32,821 nt of DNA. Source: an uncultured Parvularculaceae bacterium. Its GTDB lineage: Bacteria; Pseudomonadota; Alphaproteobacteria; Caulobacterales; Parvularculaceae. Under the pieces are notes generated by a model, which saw nothing but the letters and a program-made list of their open reading frames with translations, had not been told where the DNA came from and made no database searches. Below are positions 1-8,427 of this stretch, in pieces. Both the position numbers and the translations under genes were made by a program. Location: positions 1 through 32,821 of the forward strand of contig CAJXLJ010000033.1 in NCBI GenBank assembly GCA_913055785.1. Reading direction: 5' to 3'. How positions within the stretch are numbered: position 1 is the first letter of the stretch; every line of letters begins with the position of its first letter.

Positions 1-742
1 CGCCCGCGGCGCCAATATCGCGCTTGTTGCGCGCCGCAAGGACCGGCTCGACGCGCTGGCTGCAGAGCTTGAGAGCGCGCCCGGCGTATCCGTCAAGGCC
101 ATCGCCGCCGATCTTGCCGACCCGCTCGCGCCCGAAGAGGTCGCCCGCGCCCTTGGTGACAGTGGGATCAAGATCGATATTCTGATCAATAACGCCGGTT
201 TCGGCCTGCCGGGGTATTTCACTGAGAGCGACTGGCGCGCCCACCGCGATTTTCTCGAACTGATGGTCACGTCCTACGCGCATTTAACGCGGCTTTTCCT
301 GCCTGGCATGTTGGAGCGCGGATGGGGCCGCGTCATTCATGTCTCGTCGCTCGCAGGGCTCGGTCCCGGTTCGGCGGGCCATACGATGTATGGCGCCGCG
401 AAGGCGTTTCTCGTCAGCTTCGCCCAGTCGCTCGCCGCCGAATGCGACGGAACCGGGGTCAACGTCTCGGCGCTGTGCCCGGGGTTCACCTATTCGGAGT
501 TCCATGACGTCAACGCAACGCGCGGTCTCGTCTCGCAGCTTCCGAAATACATGTTCATGCACCCCGAGCCGGTCGTCGAGGACGCGCTTGAAGCTGTCGA
601 CAAGGCGCATGTGGTTTATGTGCCGGGCTTGTGGAACAAGTTCGCCGCCTGGCTGATGAAAGCCCTGCCGCGGCCTTGGGCGGCGGCGATGGTGCGCCGT
701 CAATCCAGTCGATTCAGGGCGAAAAAATCTTCCATGGACTGA
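1..742 (+). CDS. SDR-family NAD(P)-dependent oxidoreductase (5' truncated)
   Basis: This is the C-terminal part of a short-chain dehydrogenase/reductase, read in the frame that opens at base 2. It enters already past the glycine-rich TGxxxGxG turn of the Rossmann fold. Visible motifs are ALVARRKDRL (end of beta-2/cofactor specificity; the arginines suggest NADPH), the NNAG motif, a catalytic serine in HVSSLAG, and the catalytic pair YGAAK (YxxxK), followed by the CPGFT loop. The truncation is only the window edge. The substrate cannot be told; many such proteins are annotated as general SDR or YqjQ/DltE-like. It is convergent with the GFA gene, with about 56 bases between them and no strong terminator. 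Confidence 0.88.
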   Translation, partial: ARGANIALVARRKDRLDALAAELESAPGVSVKAIAADLADPLAPEEVARALGDSGIKIDILINNAGFGLPGYFTESDWRAHRDFLELMVTSYAHLTRLFLPGMLERGWGRVIHVSSLAGLGPGSAGHTMYGAAKAFLVSFAQSLAAECDGTGVNVSALCPGFTYSEFHDVNATRGLVSQLPKYMFMHPEPVVEDALEAVDKAHVVYVPGLWNKFAAWLMKALPRPWAAAMVRRQSSRFRAKKSSMD

Positions 743-798
743 AGGTTTCGGGGCTCGATGCACACATCCGGGCGCGCGCTACGGAAGTACTCACACCT

Positions 799-1155
799 CT
801 AAACGACTGACATCGATGCGCCTTCGGTTCGGATTACGGGTACGCCTGAAGGATCGAACTTATCCAGGCAGTAAACGTTTATCCCATAGTGATCCGGTTG
901 GGCGCGTTTTCTGTGGAAGGTGTAAATGCCGCATCGGGAGCAGAAAAAATGGCGTGCGACTTTCGTGTTCCATTGATACTCGCTCAGGGCCTGCGCGCCA
1001 GCAATCAGTCTGAAGCAGGATTCATGGACCTTCGTCATCAGCGCATTTTTCTTTACGCAAAGCGTACAGTCGCAGGTCGTCAGGCTGTCGATATCGGCGT
1101 TGATTTCAAAGCGAACGCTTCCGCAGTGACAAGTCCCCTGGTATGCCTTTGGCAT
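799..1155 (-). CDS. GFA/CENP-V-fold zinc protein
   Basis: The product is 118 residues and belongs to the glutathione-dependent formaldehyde-activating (GFA/CENP-V) family. The zinc-ligand pattern is complete: C9xC11 (TCHCG), C28xC30xxC33 (CDCTLC) and C72xxC75 (FCSRCG). Most bacterial members have no proven enzymatic role, and true GFA activity is doubtful for the family, so a specific reaction is not assigned. Its ATG lies one base after the TAA of maeB on the same strand. The purine-rich end of maeB (AAGGCGGGATAAG) is its only apparent ribosome-binding sequence, which implies translational coupling to maeB. Confidence 0.85.
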   Translation of the reverse strand: MPKAYQGTCHCGSVRFEINADIDSLTTCDCTLCVKKNALMTKVHESCFRLIAGAQALSEYQWNTKVARHFFCSRCGIYTFHRKRAQPDHYGINVYCLDKFDPSGVPVIRTEGASMSVV

Positions 1156-1156
1156 C

Positions 1157-3457
1157 TTATCCCGCCTTTTGCGCCCAGCTTCGGTGTTCGTGGTCGAGCT
1201 CGTAGGCGGCCATGGCGGCGAGGGTGACGATATCCGTAACGCCGGCGCCGACCTGTGCGATCTGGACGGGGCGCTCGAGGCCGATCAGGACGGGGCCGAG
1301 CACCAGCGCGCCGCCGATTTCCCCGAGCAGTTTCGTTGAAATGGCGGCGGAATGGACGCCCGGCGTAATCAGAACATTCGCCTCGCCCTTCAGGCGCGAG
1401 AAGGGATAAATGTCGCGCAGGCGTTCGTTGAGCGCCATGCGCGGCGTCATCTCGCCTTCATACTCGAAGTCGACGTCTCGGCGCCTGTCGAGAATCTCAA
1501 CCGCGCCGGCGACGCGGCGCGAGTGCTCCGTGTTCGGATTGCCGAAATTGGAATAGGAAACGAAAGCGACTCGCGGGTTGTAGCCCAGATGACGCGCGGC
1601 GTGCGCCACCTGCACGGCGATATCGGCAAGGTCTTCGGATTGCGGCAGCTCGGTGACATTGGTGTCGGCGACGAACAGCGTGCGGGTCTTGGTGAGAATG
1701 ATCGACATGCCGATCATACGCTCGCCGGGGCGCGGGTCGAGCGCGAGACGGACATTCGACAGCGCCACATCATAGTGGCGCGTCGCGCCGGTCACCATGC
1801 CGTCGGCGTGCCCGTGGGCGAGCATGCAGGCGGCGTATACGTTGCGGTCGGTGTAGACGAGGCGCGCCGCGTCCCGGTGGAGATAGCCCTGACGTTGCAG
1901 GCGCTTGTATAAATACTCCGTGTAAGTGTCGCTATGTTCCGCCGTGCGGGAGTGGTGCGTTTCGAACTCGTGATTGACAGGCAGCCCTGCGTCGGCGAGC
2001 GCGTTCTTGATGTAGTCGTCGCGGCCGATCAGCACCGGCGTGCCGAGTCCTTCCTGCTGAAACGCGTAGGCGGCGCGCACGACGGAGACTTCCTCGCCTT
2101 CCGGAAAGACGATGCGCTTGGGCGTCTCCGAACCGCGCAGGGAGGAATAGATTTTCTGCAGGAACGAGGCGGAAGGGTCGAGCCGTGCGGCGAGAGTCTG
2201 TTTGTAGGTGAAAAGGTTTTCGACAGGCTTTCTCGCGACGCCGCTGGCGGCGGCGGCTTTCGCGACAGCCGGCGGAATTTCAGAGATCAGCCGCGGGTCG
2301 AAAGGAGTCGGGATGATGTAGCCGGGCCCGTATTTGAGGCGCTTGCCGTATGCGGCGGCGACTTCGTCAGGCACGTCCTCGCGGGCGAGTTTTGCAAGCG
2401 CCTGCGCGCAGGCGATTTTCATGTCTTCGTTGATCGTTCGGGCGCGCGCGTCGAGCGCGCCGCGAAAGATGTAAGGGAAACCCAGAACGTTGTTGACCTG
2501 GTTCGGATAGTCCGAGCGCCCGGTGGCGATGATCGCGTCATTGCGCACTTCACGCACTTCCTCGGGCAGGATTTCCGGCGTCGGGTTGGCCATGACGAAG
2601 ACGATCGGATTTTTCGCCATGGATTTAATCATGTCTTTGGTGATCGCGCCGGCGACCGAAAGGCCTATGCAGACATCGGCGCCGTCCATCGCTTCGACGA
2701 GGCTGCGCTTGTCGGTCGGAACCGCATGGGCCGAACGCCACTGATCCATGCGTTCGGTGCGACCCTCATAGAGCACGCCTTTGGAGTCGCAGACCAGCGC
2801 GTTCTCATGGGGAAGGCCCATGGCCTTGATGAGGCCGATCACTGAAAGCGCCGAGGACCCGGCGCCCGAGACCGCGACCTTGATGTCCTTGATCGACTTG
2901 CCGGTGACGTCGAGGGCGTTCAACAGTCCCGCCGCGGCGATGATCGCTGTGCCGTGCTGGTCGTCATGGAAGACCGGAATATCCATCTCTTCCTTGAGGC
3001 GCTGTTCGATGATGAAACTGTCTGGCGCGGCGATGTCTTCAAGGTTGATGCCCCCGAAGGCGGGGCCGAGATATTTGACGGCGTTGATAAAGGCTTCAGG
3101 ATCTTTGGTGTCGACCTCGATATCGACCGAGTCGATATCGGCGAAGCGCTTGAAGAGCACGGACTTGCCTTCCATCACCGGTTTCGAGGCGAGGGCGCCG
3201 AGATCCCCCATGCCGAGGATCGCCGTGCCGTTCGAGATCACGGCGACCATGTTGCCCTTGGATGTATAGTCGTAAGCCTTGTCCGGATCGTCGGCGATCG
3301 CCCTCACCGGAACCGCGACGCCGGGGGAATAGGCGAGCGAAAGATCCCGCTGGGTCGCCATCGGCTTGGTCGGCGTCACCTCCAGCTTGCCGGGCTTGCC
3401 GCGGCTGTGGAAGTCGAGCGCTTCCTGGTCGGTGAATTTTGTAGAATTGTCGTCCAT
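1157..3457 (-). CDS. maeB: NADP-dependent malic enzyme with phosphotransacetylase-like tail
   Basis: The protein has 766 residues, the normal size for MaeB-type hybrid malic enzymes, which oxidatively decarboxylate malate to pyruvate and CO2 with NADP+. The N-terminal half carries the malic domain ([26 protein letters not shown], then [10 protein letters not shown] for metal and substrate binding) and a dinucleotide-binding GAGSSA turn. From about residue 430 to the end is a phosphate acetyl/butyryltransferase domain ([18 protein letters not shown]). In this class that domain is generally regulatory (acetyl-CoA sensing) rather than catalytic. The start ATG is preceded by AGAAGAAG, a weak Shine-Dalgarno. 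It is divergent from the DUF488 gene and leads into the GFA gene. Confidence 0.97.
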   Translation of the reverse strand: MDDNSTKFTDQEALDFHSRGKPGKLEVTPTKPMATQRDLSLAYSPGVAVPVRAIADDPDKAYDYTSKGNMVAVISNGTAILGMGDLGALASKPVMEGKSVLFKRFADIDSVDIEVDTKDPEAFINAVKYLGPAFGGINLEDIAAPDSFIIEQRLKEEMDIPVFHDDQHGTAIIAAAGLLNALDVTGKSIKDIKVAVSGAGSSALSVIGLIKAMGLPHENALVCDSKGVLYEGRTERMDQWRSAHAVPTDKRSLVEAMDGADVCIGLSVAGAITKDMIKSMAKNPIVFVMANPTPEILPEEVREVRNDAIIATGRSDYPNQVNNVLGFPYIFRGALDARARTINEDMKIACAQALAKLAREDVPDEVAAAYGKRLKYGPGYIIPTPFDPRLISEIPPAVAKAAAASGVARKPVENLFTYKQTLAARLDPSASFLQKIYSSLRGSETPKRIVFPEGEEVSVVRAAYAFQQEGLGTPVLIGRDDYIKNALADAGLPVNHEFETHHSRTAEHSDTYTEYLYKRLQRQGYLHRDAARLVYTDRNVYAACMLAHGHADGMVTGATRHYDVALSNVRLALDPRPGERMIGMSIILTKTRTLFVADTNVTELPQSEDLADIAVQVAHAARHLGYNPRVAFVSYSNFGNPNTEHSRRVAGAVEILDRRRDVDFEYEGEMTPRMALNERLRDIYPFSRLKGEANVLITPGVHSAAISTKLLGEIGGALVLGPVLIGLERPVQIAQVGAGVTDIVTLAAMAAYELDHEHRSWAQKAG

Positions 3458-3539
3458 GTTTATTTCTTCTTCTGCGCCTTGAAGAAGCGCTTACGCCCTC
3501 GTCATGCGTGAGGCAAGGAACCTGCCGGAGTTTGCGGTC

Positions 3540-3890
3540 ATGAAGATCAAGCTGAAGCGCGCTTATGAAAAGCCATCCAAAGCCGACGGCAAGCGCATCC
3601 TTGTGGAGCGGCTATGGCCGAGGGGCGTTTCGAAAGGGACGGCGGCGCTCGACGAGTGGTTCAAAGAGATCGCCCCGAGCCCGGGCCTGCGCAAATGGTA
3701 CGGGCACGATCCGGAAAAATGGCCGGAATTTCAAAAGCGCTATCGCGCGGAATTAAAGGCCAACGGGGACGAGGTCGAACGCCTTCGCGCCTGTTGCGGA
3801 AGCGGTCCGGTCACTTTTGTCTATGCGGCGAAGGACGAACGGCGAAACAGCGCATTGGTTCTCAAGGCGTGGCTTGAGGGCCTGCCCTAA
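3540..3890 (+). CDS. DUF488 family protein (YeaO-like)
   Basis: A 116-residue protein of the DUF488 family. Conserved family stretches are RILVERLWPRGVSK near residue 18, then KWYGHDPEKW, and VTFVYAAKDERRN near the end. The function of the family is unknown. An in-frame ATG exists at 3504, but the ATG at 3540 has GGAG nine bases ahead of it and gives the MKIKLKRAY start normal for the family, so 3540 is preferred. It is divergent from maeB across about 80 bases. Confidence 0.85.
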   Translation: MKIKLKRAYEKPSKADGKRILVERLWPRGVSKGTAALDEWFKEIAPSPGLRKWYGHDPEKWPEFQKRYRAELKANGDEVERLRACCGSGPVTFVYAAKDERRNSALVLKAWLEGLP

Positions 3891-3953
3891 CGCCATTGCG
3901 GCGGCGGGGTAAAATGCCTACCTAAATCGGCGTCACAGACTGAAAAGAGATCG

Positions 3954-4538
3954 ATGTTTATCCAGACCGAAGACACCCCGAATCCGCAATCGATGAAATT
4001 CCTGCCCGGACAGGCGGTGCTGGGCGCGGGCGCCCTTGGCATGGATTTTCCGACCCTCGCCTCGTCGGAAGCCTCGCCGCTCGCCCAGAGCCTGTTTGAG
4101 GTCGATGGGGTGATGAGCGTTTATCTGGGCGCCGATTTCATCACGGTCACCAAGGCGGAAGCAGTCGAGTGGTTGCATATCAAGCCGGCGATCCTCGGGG
4201 CGATCGCTGACTTTCTGACCGCCGGCCTGCCAGTGCTGAAGGAGGGCGCCGAAGCGCCGTCATCGGCGCCGGCGACGCCCCTTGAGGATTATGAAGGGGA
4301 AGACCGCGAAGTGGTCGAGCAGATCATCGAGCTGATCGAGACGCGGGTCCGTCCCGCCGTCGCCGCCGACGGGGGCGACATCATCTTCAGGCACTATGAG
4401 CCGAAAACCGGCGTCGTCTTTCTCACAATGCAGGGCGCCTGCGCCGGCTGCCCCTCATCGACCATGACCTTGAAGGCCGGCATTGAGAACATGCTCAAGC
4501 ACTATGTGCCGGAAGTCGTGAGCGTTGAGGCGGCCTAA
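3954..4538 (+). CDS. Nfu-type Fe-S cluster carrier (NifU family)
   Basis: 194 residues with two domains. An N-terminal Nfu_N domain starts TEDTPNPQSMKFLPG. A C-terminal NifU domain (about residues 110-190) carries the cluster-binding C163xxC166 in GACAGCPSS. Such proteins receive or store a 4Fe-4S cluster and pass it to client apo-enzymes in the cytosol. MiaB, a radical-SAM enzyme with two clusters, is encoded about 6 kb downstream and is a plausible client (inference). The two-domain form is the usual alphaproteobacterial and mitochondrial NFU1 type. Its stop is one base from the stop of the convergent lipoprotein gene, so the two 3' ends abut. Confidence 0.93.
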   Translation: MFIQTEDTPNPQSMKFLPGQAVLGAGALGMDFPTLASSEASPLAQSLFEVDGVMSVYLGADFITVTKAEAVEWLHIKPAILGAIADFLTAGLPVLKEGAEAPSSAPATPLEDYEGEDREVVEQIIELIETRVRPAVAADGGDIIFRHYEPKTGVVFLTMQGACAGCPSSTMTLKAGIENMLKHYVPEVVSVEAA

Positions 4539-4539
4539 T

Positions 4540-5616
4540 TTACTCCGCAAGCGCGGCGTCTAATTCGCTCTCGAATTCGAAGCCGTAATAGGCTTCGAGA
4601 ATCTTTGCGCGACGCCTCAATTCCGATTGATATTTTTGGTCGAGATATATCTGTTTTCCGGGCGAGACGTTCGTTTTTGTCTCGCTTATAAAAAGCAACG
4701 CGTCCACCATATCGCTTATTGCTGGCCATGAATCATTCGGCACGTCTGTCCAGACTTTCTCTCCATCAATATCTTTTTGAATCATCAAACGCTGGTTGAG
4801 GCGGGCGTTGGAGAAGGACTGAGCTGACAGCTCGGGAGAGTCGCTCCGGTAAAAAGTTCCTTTAGGCGCTGGCGGCAAGCCCAGAGATTCAAGATAACCC
4901 GGCCCCACGAGAGGCCAGATCGTAAGCGTTCTATCCGGGGCGGCCTCTTTTATGTACCACGCCAGTGATTTTTCAGCAGGGTTATCTGGTTTGGCGAAGC
5001 CGTTATTGGGCTGCAAGGACAGCACGTGCATGCCCCCCATGATCGTCAGAGACTTTCTGCCGCGCTCTAATGATTCTTGTTTCAGATATTGCGCCGCATA
5101 TCCATCCCTGTCGGCGTAGGGCGCATAATCTTCCGGCGAGCTTACGGCGCTCCAATCGATGGGCGGATCGAGCAGCAATACGCGCACCTTTCGGTGATCG
5201 GGCCTTTCTGCATTAACGGCGCGGACTGTTTCAAAAAACGATTGGTAAACCGGAGAGTCCCATACCAGCCATTGCGTCGTGTCTCGCCAGACAGGCGCCA
5301 GCTCTTCGATTGTCACGTCTTCGCCGCGAACATACCGGTCGACAAGGGTTTGATGAAACGAGTTTCCAAATTCAACGGCGATATCATCAATGGAATCGAG
5401 GAATTGCGGGTCGCGAAGCAGCTCGTCCAGGAAACCGTGAAACTCCATATTTGCATGGACTTCGCCCAGAAGCACGGCGTTGTTGACGGAAGACGCGCGG
5501 ATAATCGCTTCGATGCCGGGCTCGCCCGGTTGGGCGGGCGAGCCCGTGTCTTTCGCACATGAAAACGACAGGCCGACAGCAATCAGGGCCGCAACCGGAA
5601 TAAACTTCATCATCAT
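4540..5616 (-). CDS. Probable lipoprotein, GExH (ChaN/Tiki-like) family
   Basis: 358 residues from the first of three consecutive ATG codons (5616, 5613, 5610). The open frame continues upstream to 5724, but the MMMKFIPVAALIAVG start makes a clean signal peptide. C20 in LSFSC could be lipidated, though the lipobox is not ideal (serine at -3, phenylalanine at -2). After the signal come VLLGEVHANMEFH (GExH at 51-54), AVEFGNSFHQ and, later, TIMGGMHV. This arrangement resembles the haem-binding ChaN/Tiki and EreA-like superfamily, where the Glu and His residues line the active or ligand site. I do not recognise a precise function; a membrane-anchored hydrolase or ligand-binding protein is possible. 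Confidence 0.72.
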   Translation of the reverse strand: MMMKFIPVAALIAVGLSFSCAKDTGSPAQPGEPGIEAIIRASSVNNAVLLGEVHANMEFHGFLDELLRDPQFLDSIDDIAVEFGNSFHQTLVDRYVRGEDVTIEELAPVWRDTTQWLVWDSPVYQSFFETVRAVNAERPDHRKVRVLLLDPPIDWSAVSSPEDYAPYADRDGYAAQYLKQESLERGRKSLTIMGGMHVLSLQPNNGFAKPDNPAEKSLAWYIKEAAPDRTLTIWPLVGPGYLESLGLPPAPKGTFYRSDSPELSAQSFSNARLNQRLMIQKDIDGEKVWTDVPNDSWPAISDMVDALLFISETKTNVSPGKQIYLDQKYQSELRRRAKILEAYYGFEFESELDAALAE

Positions 5617-5740
5617 TTCTTTGGCGATTTTGAGAAAGCTGCAAAAAACAGGAATCCGTAACAGATGTAAGGCATAGATCAAGTGACGGGCGGGGGTTAA
5701 GGCTCTAGTATCCATGCAGGTCATAAGAAGGAATCAAGGC

Positions 5741-5950
5741 ATGTCTGCAAATGTCTACGCCGTTTCAAAAGTCGTCGGCACGTCCAAGAAGTCGATCGAA
5801 GACGCCATTGAAAATGCGATCACGCGCATGGCTGCGTCAATCAAGAATCTGGACTGGTTTGAGGTTGTCTCGACTCGCGGTTATCTCGACGAAGGAAAAG
5901 TCCGATACTACCAAGTCACTCTGGAAGTCGGTTTCCGTCACGAACAATAG
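5741..5950 (+). CDS. Dodecin (flavin-binding)
   Basis: A 69-residue dodecin, a small protein that forms hollow dodecamers sequestering riboflavin/FMN. The family signature is clear: VYAVSKVVGTS at the start, then KNLDWFEVVSTRG with the flavin-stacking W39, and YYQVTLEVGFR with Q58. The open frame starts earlier (5714), but the ATG at 5741 has AAGGAA seven bases upstream and gives the standard length. It is 24 bases upstream of the RutE-like gene on the same strand, so a two-gene flavin-related operon is likely. Confidence 0.95.
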   Translation: MSANVYAVSKVVGTSKKSIEDAIENAITRMAASIKNLDWFEVVSTRGYLDEGKVRYYQVTLEVGFRHEQ

Positions 5951-5974
5951 CCACACAATCGAAGGCCGCTTGCA

Positions 5975-6568
5975 ATGTCCGACAAGATGATCAATGACGA
6001 AGCGCTCGATATCATCTTCCGAAGCGCGCGAACAAGAAACGGCTGGGAAGACCGGAGCGTCACCGCGACATTGATGCAGGCGGTCTACGATCTGATGAAA
6101 TGGGGGCCGACATCGGCCAATTGTTCGCCCGCCAGATTTGTCTTCGTTACGTCGAAAGAGGCCAAGGAACGCCTCAAGCCGCACCTCGACAGCGGCAACG
6201 CAACGAAGACCATGGCGGCGCCTTGTTGCGTGATCATCGGTCACGACATGGAGTTTTACGAAAAGCTGCCGCAGCTCTTTCCGCATACGGACGCCCGTTC
6301 GTGGTTCGCCGGCAAGGACGCCAAGATCCGGGAAACGGCGTTTCGCAACGGGACTCTGCAGGGCGCCTACTTCATGATCGCCGCGCGCGCGCTCGGGCTC
6401 GACTGCGGACCGATGTCGGGTTTCGACGCTGAGGGCGTTGACCGAGAGTTCTTCGCGGGCACGGCGATCAGGTCGAACTTCCTGTGCAATATCGGCTACG
6501 GCACGGACGAAAACCTGTTTCCCCGCAGCCCGCGTCTCAGCTTCGACGAGGCCTGTCAGATTCTCTGA
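5975..6568 (+). CDS. rutE: RutE-like malonic semialdehyde reductase (nitroreductase family)
   Basis: 197 residues, the size of RutE, with high similarity by eye over the whole length. Visible stretches are [49 protein letters not shown] and the ending [12 protein letters not shown]. RutE is an FMN-dependent NADPH reductase turning malonic semialdehyde into 3-hydroxypropionate during pyrimidine breakdown. No other rut gene is in the window, so the physiological substrate is uncertain; it may work as a general aldehyde or nitro reductase. It sits directly after dodecin, a flavin store. Confidence 0.9.
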   Translation: MSDKMINDEALDIIFRSARTRNGWEDRSVTATLMQAVYDLMKWGPTSANCSPARFVFVTSKEAKERLKPHLDSGNATKTMAAPCCVIIGHDMEFYEKLPQLFPHTDARSWFAGKDAKIRETAFRNGTLQGAYFMIAARALGLDCGPMSGFDAEGVDREFFAGTAIRSNFLCNIGYGTDENLFPRSPRLSFDEACQIL

Positions 6569-6630
6569 CGCCGCTTTGAATGCGGCCGCGGGGGATGTTC
6601 GAACCGTTCCGGCGCCGCTAAGGAGACGCC

Positions 6631-7311
6631 ATGCTGGTCATGGGCCTCGATACCGCGCTGCAACGGTGTTCCGTTGCAATCCTTGAGAATGACGGCGTGC
6701 TGGCGCGCAAAGCTGTCGGCATGGAGCGCGGCCATGCGGAGGCGTTGGCGCCCATGGCCGCTGAGGTCTTGGCGGAAGCAGGCTGCTCGGTCCCGGACCT
6801 CGACCGGATCGGCGTCGTTGTCGGTCCCGGCGGCTTTACCGGCCTGCGGGTCGCACTTTCTTTCGCCCGCGGTCTCGCCGTCGGAACCGGCGCGCCGGTG
6901 GCAGGCGTGACCAGCCTCGCCGCCCTTGCGGAGAATATCGTCGATGCGCCCGAAGGCGGCCTCATGGCGCCGGTCATCGATGCAAGGCGGGGACAGGTTT
7001 ACGCCGGTCTTTATGAGCGGGGCGGGGCCATATTGCTTGAGCCATTCATTGCGACCCCGGAACAGGCATTGAAACAATTGACCCACGGGGCCGGCGGTCG
7101 CGCCGTCCGATTGATCGGGACCGGCGCTTCGCTGTTGCAGGGCGCGCCCGCGTCCTGGGACGTTTCTGAGGGCGACCCCCAGATAGACGTCGTCGCGGTT
7201 GCACGTCTCGCCGCGCATGCGCCCGCCCCTGCCTGCCCGCCGGCCCCGCTCTACCTGCGCCCGCCGGACGCCAAGCCGCCTCAGGGCGTAACAGCGAGGG
7301 GCGGGAGATGA
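6631..7311 (+). CDS. tsaB: tRNA threonylcarbamoyladenosine biosynthesis protein TsaB
   Basis: 226 residues with the ASKHA-fold N-terminus MGLDTALQRCSVAI and the characteristic VGPGGFTGLRVALSFARG stretch (about residues 68-85), then PVIDARRGQVYAGLY. TsaB is the scaffold partner of TsaD in making t6A37 on ANN-decoding tRNAs. AAGGAG lies just upstream of the ATG. Its last four bases overlap the start of rimI (ATGA), the classical tsaB-rimI pairing. Confidence 0.97.
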   Translation: MLVMGLDTALQRCSVAILENDGVLARKAVGMERGHAEALAPMAAEVLAEAGCSVPDLDRIGVVVGPGGFTGLRVALSFARGLAVGTGAPVAGVTSLAALAENIVDAPEGGLMAPVIDARRGQVYAGLYERGGAILLEPFIATPEQALKQLTHGAGGRAVRLIGTGASLLQGAPASWDVSEGDPQIDVVAVARLAAHAPAPACPPAPLYLRPPDAKPPQGVTARGGR

Positions 7312-7757
7312 CGAATGCGTGGACCGTGCAGCTGGCGACGGCGGCGGATAAAGCTGCGGTCGCCGCCCTTGAGGCGGAAGCGTTCGGGGAGCGCAGCTGG
7401 GGCGCCGCAAGCGTGCGCGAGAGTTTTTCCGCGCCGCGCGTTGCGATCCTGTTGGCTACACGCGGGGATCGCCCGCCTGAAGGTTTTGCGATGTGGCGCG
7501 ACCTCGGTCCGGAGGCCGAGATTTTGACCATCAGCGTTGCTTCCGCCTCGCGCCGGCGCGGCGCGGCGACCGCGCTTCTCGAGGCCGTTCGGGCCGCAGC
7601 GAAAGCCGCCGGCGCGGAGCGGCTGTTTCTTGAAGTGGACGCCGGCAACGAGGCCGCGCTCGCGCTTTACGGCGCGGCGGGATTTCAAAAAATCGGCGAG
7701 CGGCGCGCCTATTACCGGGACGGCGCGGACGCCGCGGTGATGCAGCTGCTCCTGTAA
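7308..7757 (+). CDS. rimI: Ribosomal protein bS18-alanine N-acetyltransferase RimI
   Basis: 149-residue GNAT acetyltransferase. It shows the AEAFGERSWG start region, the beta-4/acetyl-CoA loop VASASRRRGAATALLEA (R/QxxGxG/A type) near residues 80-95, and the ending typical of RimI: LEVDAGNEAALALYGAAGF, then RRAYYRDGADAAVM. RimI acetylates the N-terminus of ribosomal protein S18. Translational coupling to tsaB (4-nt overlap) supports the call. Confidence 0.93.
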   Translation: MTNAWTVQLATAADKAAVAALEAEAFGERSWGAASVRESFSAPRVAILLATRGDRPPEGFAMWRDLGPEAEILTISVASASRRRGAATALLEAVRAAAKAAGAERLFLEVDAGNEAALALYGAAGFQKIGERRAYYRDGADAAVMQLLL

Positions 7758-7772
7758 AACGCGCGGGCGTTT
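7757..7772 (+). terminator. Weak stem-loop after rimI
   Basis: A 6-bp inverted repeat, AAACGC ... GCGTTT, with a GCGG loop starts at the rimI stop codon and precedes the fur leader. There is no clear T-run after it (only CGCTTTGC), so it may be a poor terminator or chance. Confidence 0.25.
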
Positions 7773-7859
7773 CGCTTTGCGGTTGCATGGGCGCTGCGCT
7801 CGGGAGATAAGGAAACGCATCGGGAACAGGCGCAAGGATTGCGCGGAGGACAGACGGCT

Positions 7860-8276
7860 ATGGACAGACTGGAAAAGCTCTGCAGCGAAAAGGGCATGCG
7901 CATGACCGAGCAGCGCCGGGTCATCGCGCGCGTGCTTTCCGCAGCGGAAGACCATCCCGATGTCGAGGAGATTCACCGGCGCGCCGTTGCGATCGATCCG
8001 CATATTTCAATCGCTACGGTCTATCGCACGATGCGCCTCTTCGAGGAGTCCGGCGTCGTCGAGCGTCATGATTTTCAGGACGGCCGCGCGCGATACGAAG
8101 AGGCCACCGAGCACCATCACGATCATCTGATTGACCTGCGTTCCGGCGAGGTCATCGAGTTCGTGAATGAAGAGATTGAGCAGTTGCAAAAACGTATCGC
8201 CGAGGAACACGGCTACAAGCTGATCGATCACCGGCTGGAGCTTTATGGCGTGCCGCTCGACAAGAAGAGCGATTAA
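7860..8276 (+). CDS. fur: Fur-family metalloregulator (Fur/Mur type)
   Basis: 138 residues, the normal Fur length. A winged-helix DNA-binding domain (GMRMTEQRRVIARVL, then ISIATVYRTMRLFEESGVV) is followed by the metal-sensing segment EEATEHHHDHLIDL. The pair of cysteines usual after HDHLIC in gamma-proteobacterial Fur is absent; LIDLRSGEVIEF is instead typical of alphaproteobacterial Fur/Mur, which senses manganese or iron. The ATG at 7860 follows GCGGAGGA with a 9-base spacer; the open frame has an earlier TTG (7839) inside that Shine-Dalgarno region, which is unlikely. The upstream gap has no obvious Fur box that I could find. Confidence 0.93.
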   Translation: MDRLEKLCSEKGMRMTEQRRVIARVLSAAEDHPDVEEIHRRAVAIDPHISIATVYRTMRLFEESGVVERHDFQDGRARYEEATEHHHDHLIDLRSGEVIEFVNEEIEQLQKRIAEEHGYKLIDHRLELYGVPLDKKSD

Positions 8277-8427
8277 CGATCGCTTAGCAGATTCCTTCAA
8301 TTGGCGCCTATACGCCTTGACATTTTTGCGGGTAAACCGCCCAGTGTACTTCTGAGGTTAATCGATAAATAACCGCGAGCGCGTAGCTAAAACACGCGTG
8401 GTTATGGATTACTCCGGAGAAGCATCA

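Noticed and set aside
1934-2845. Long plus-strand open frame of 303 codons
   Set aside because: It lies wholly antisense to maeB, whose protein is clearly conserved; open antisense frames are expected in GC-rich coding DNA.
8317-8322. Perfect TTGACA -35 box upstream of the ferritin-like gene
   Set aside because: No acceptable -10 box is found 16-18 bases downstream (CCCAGT at 17), so I do not call a promoter.
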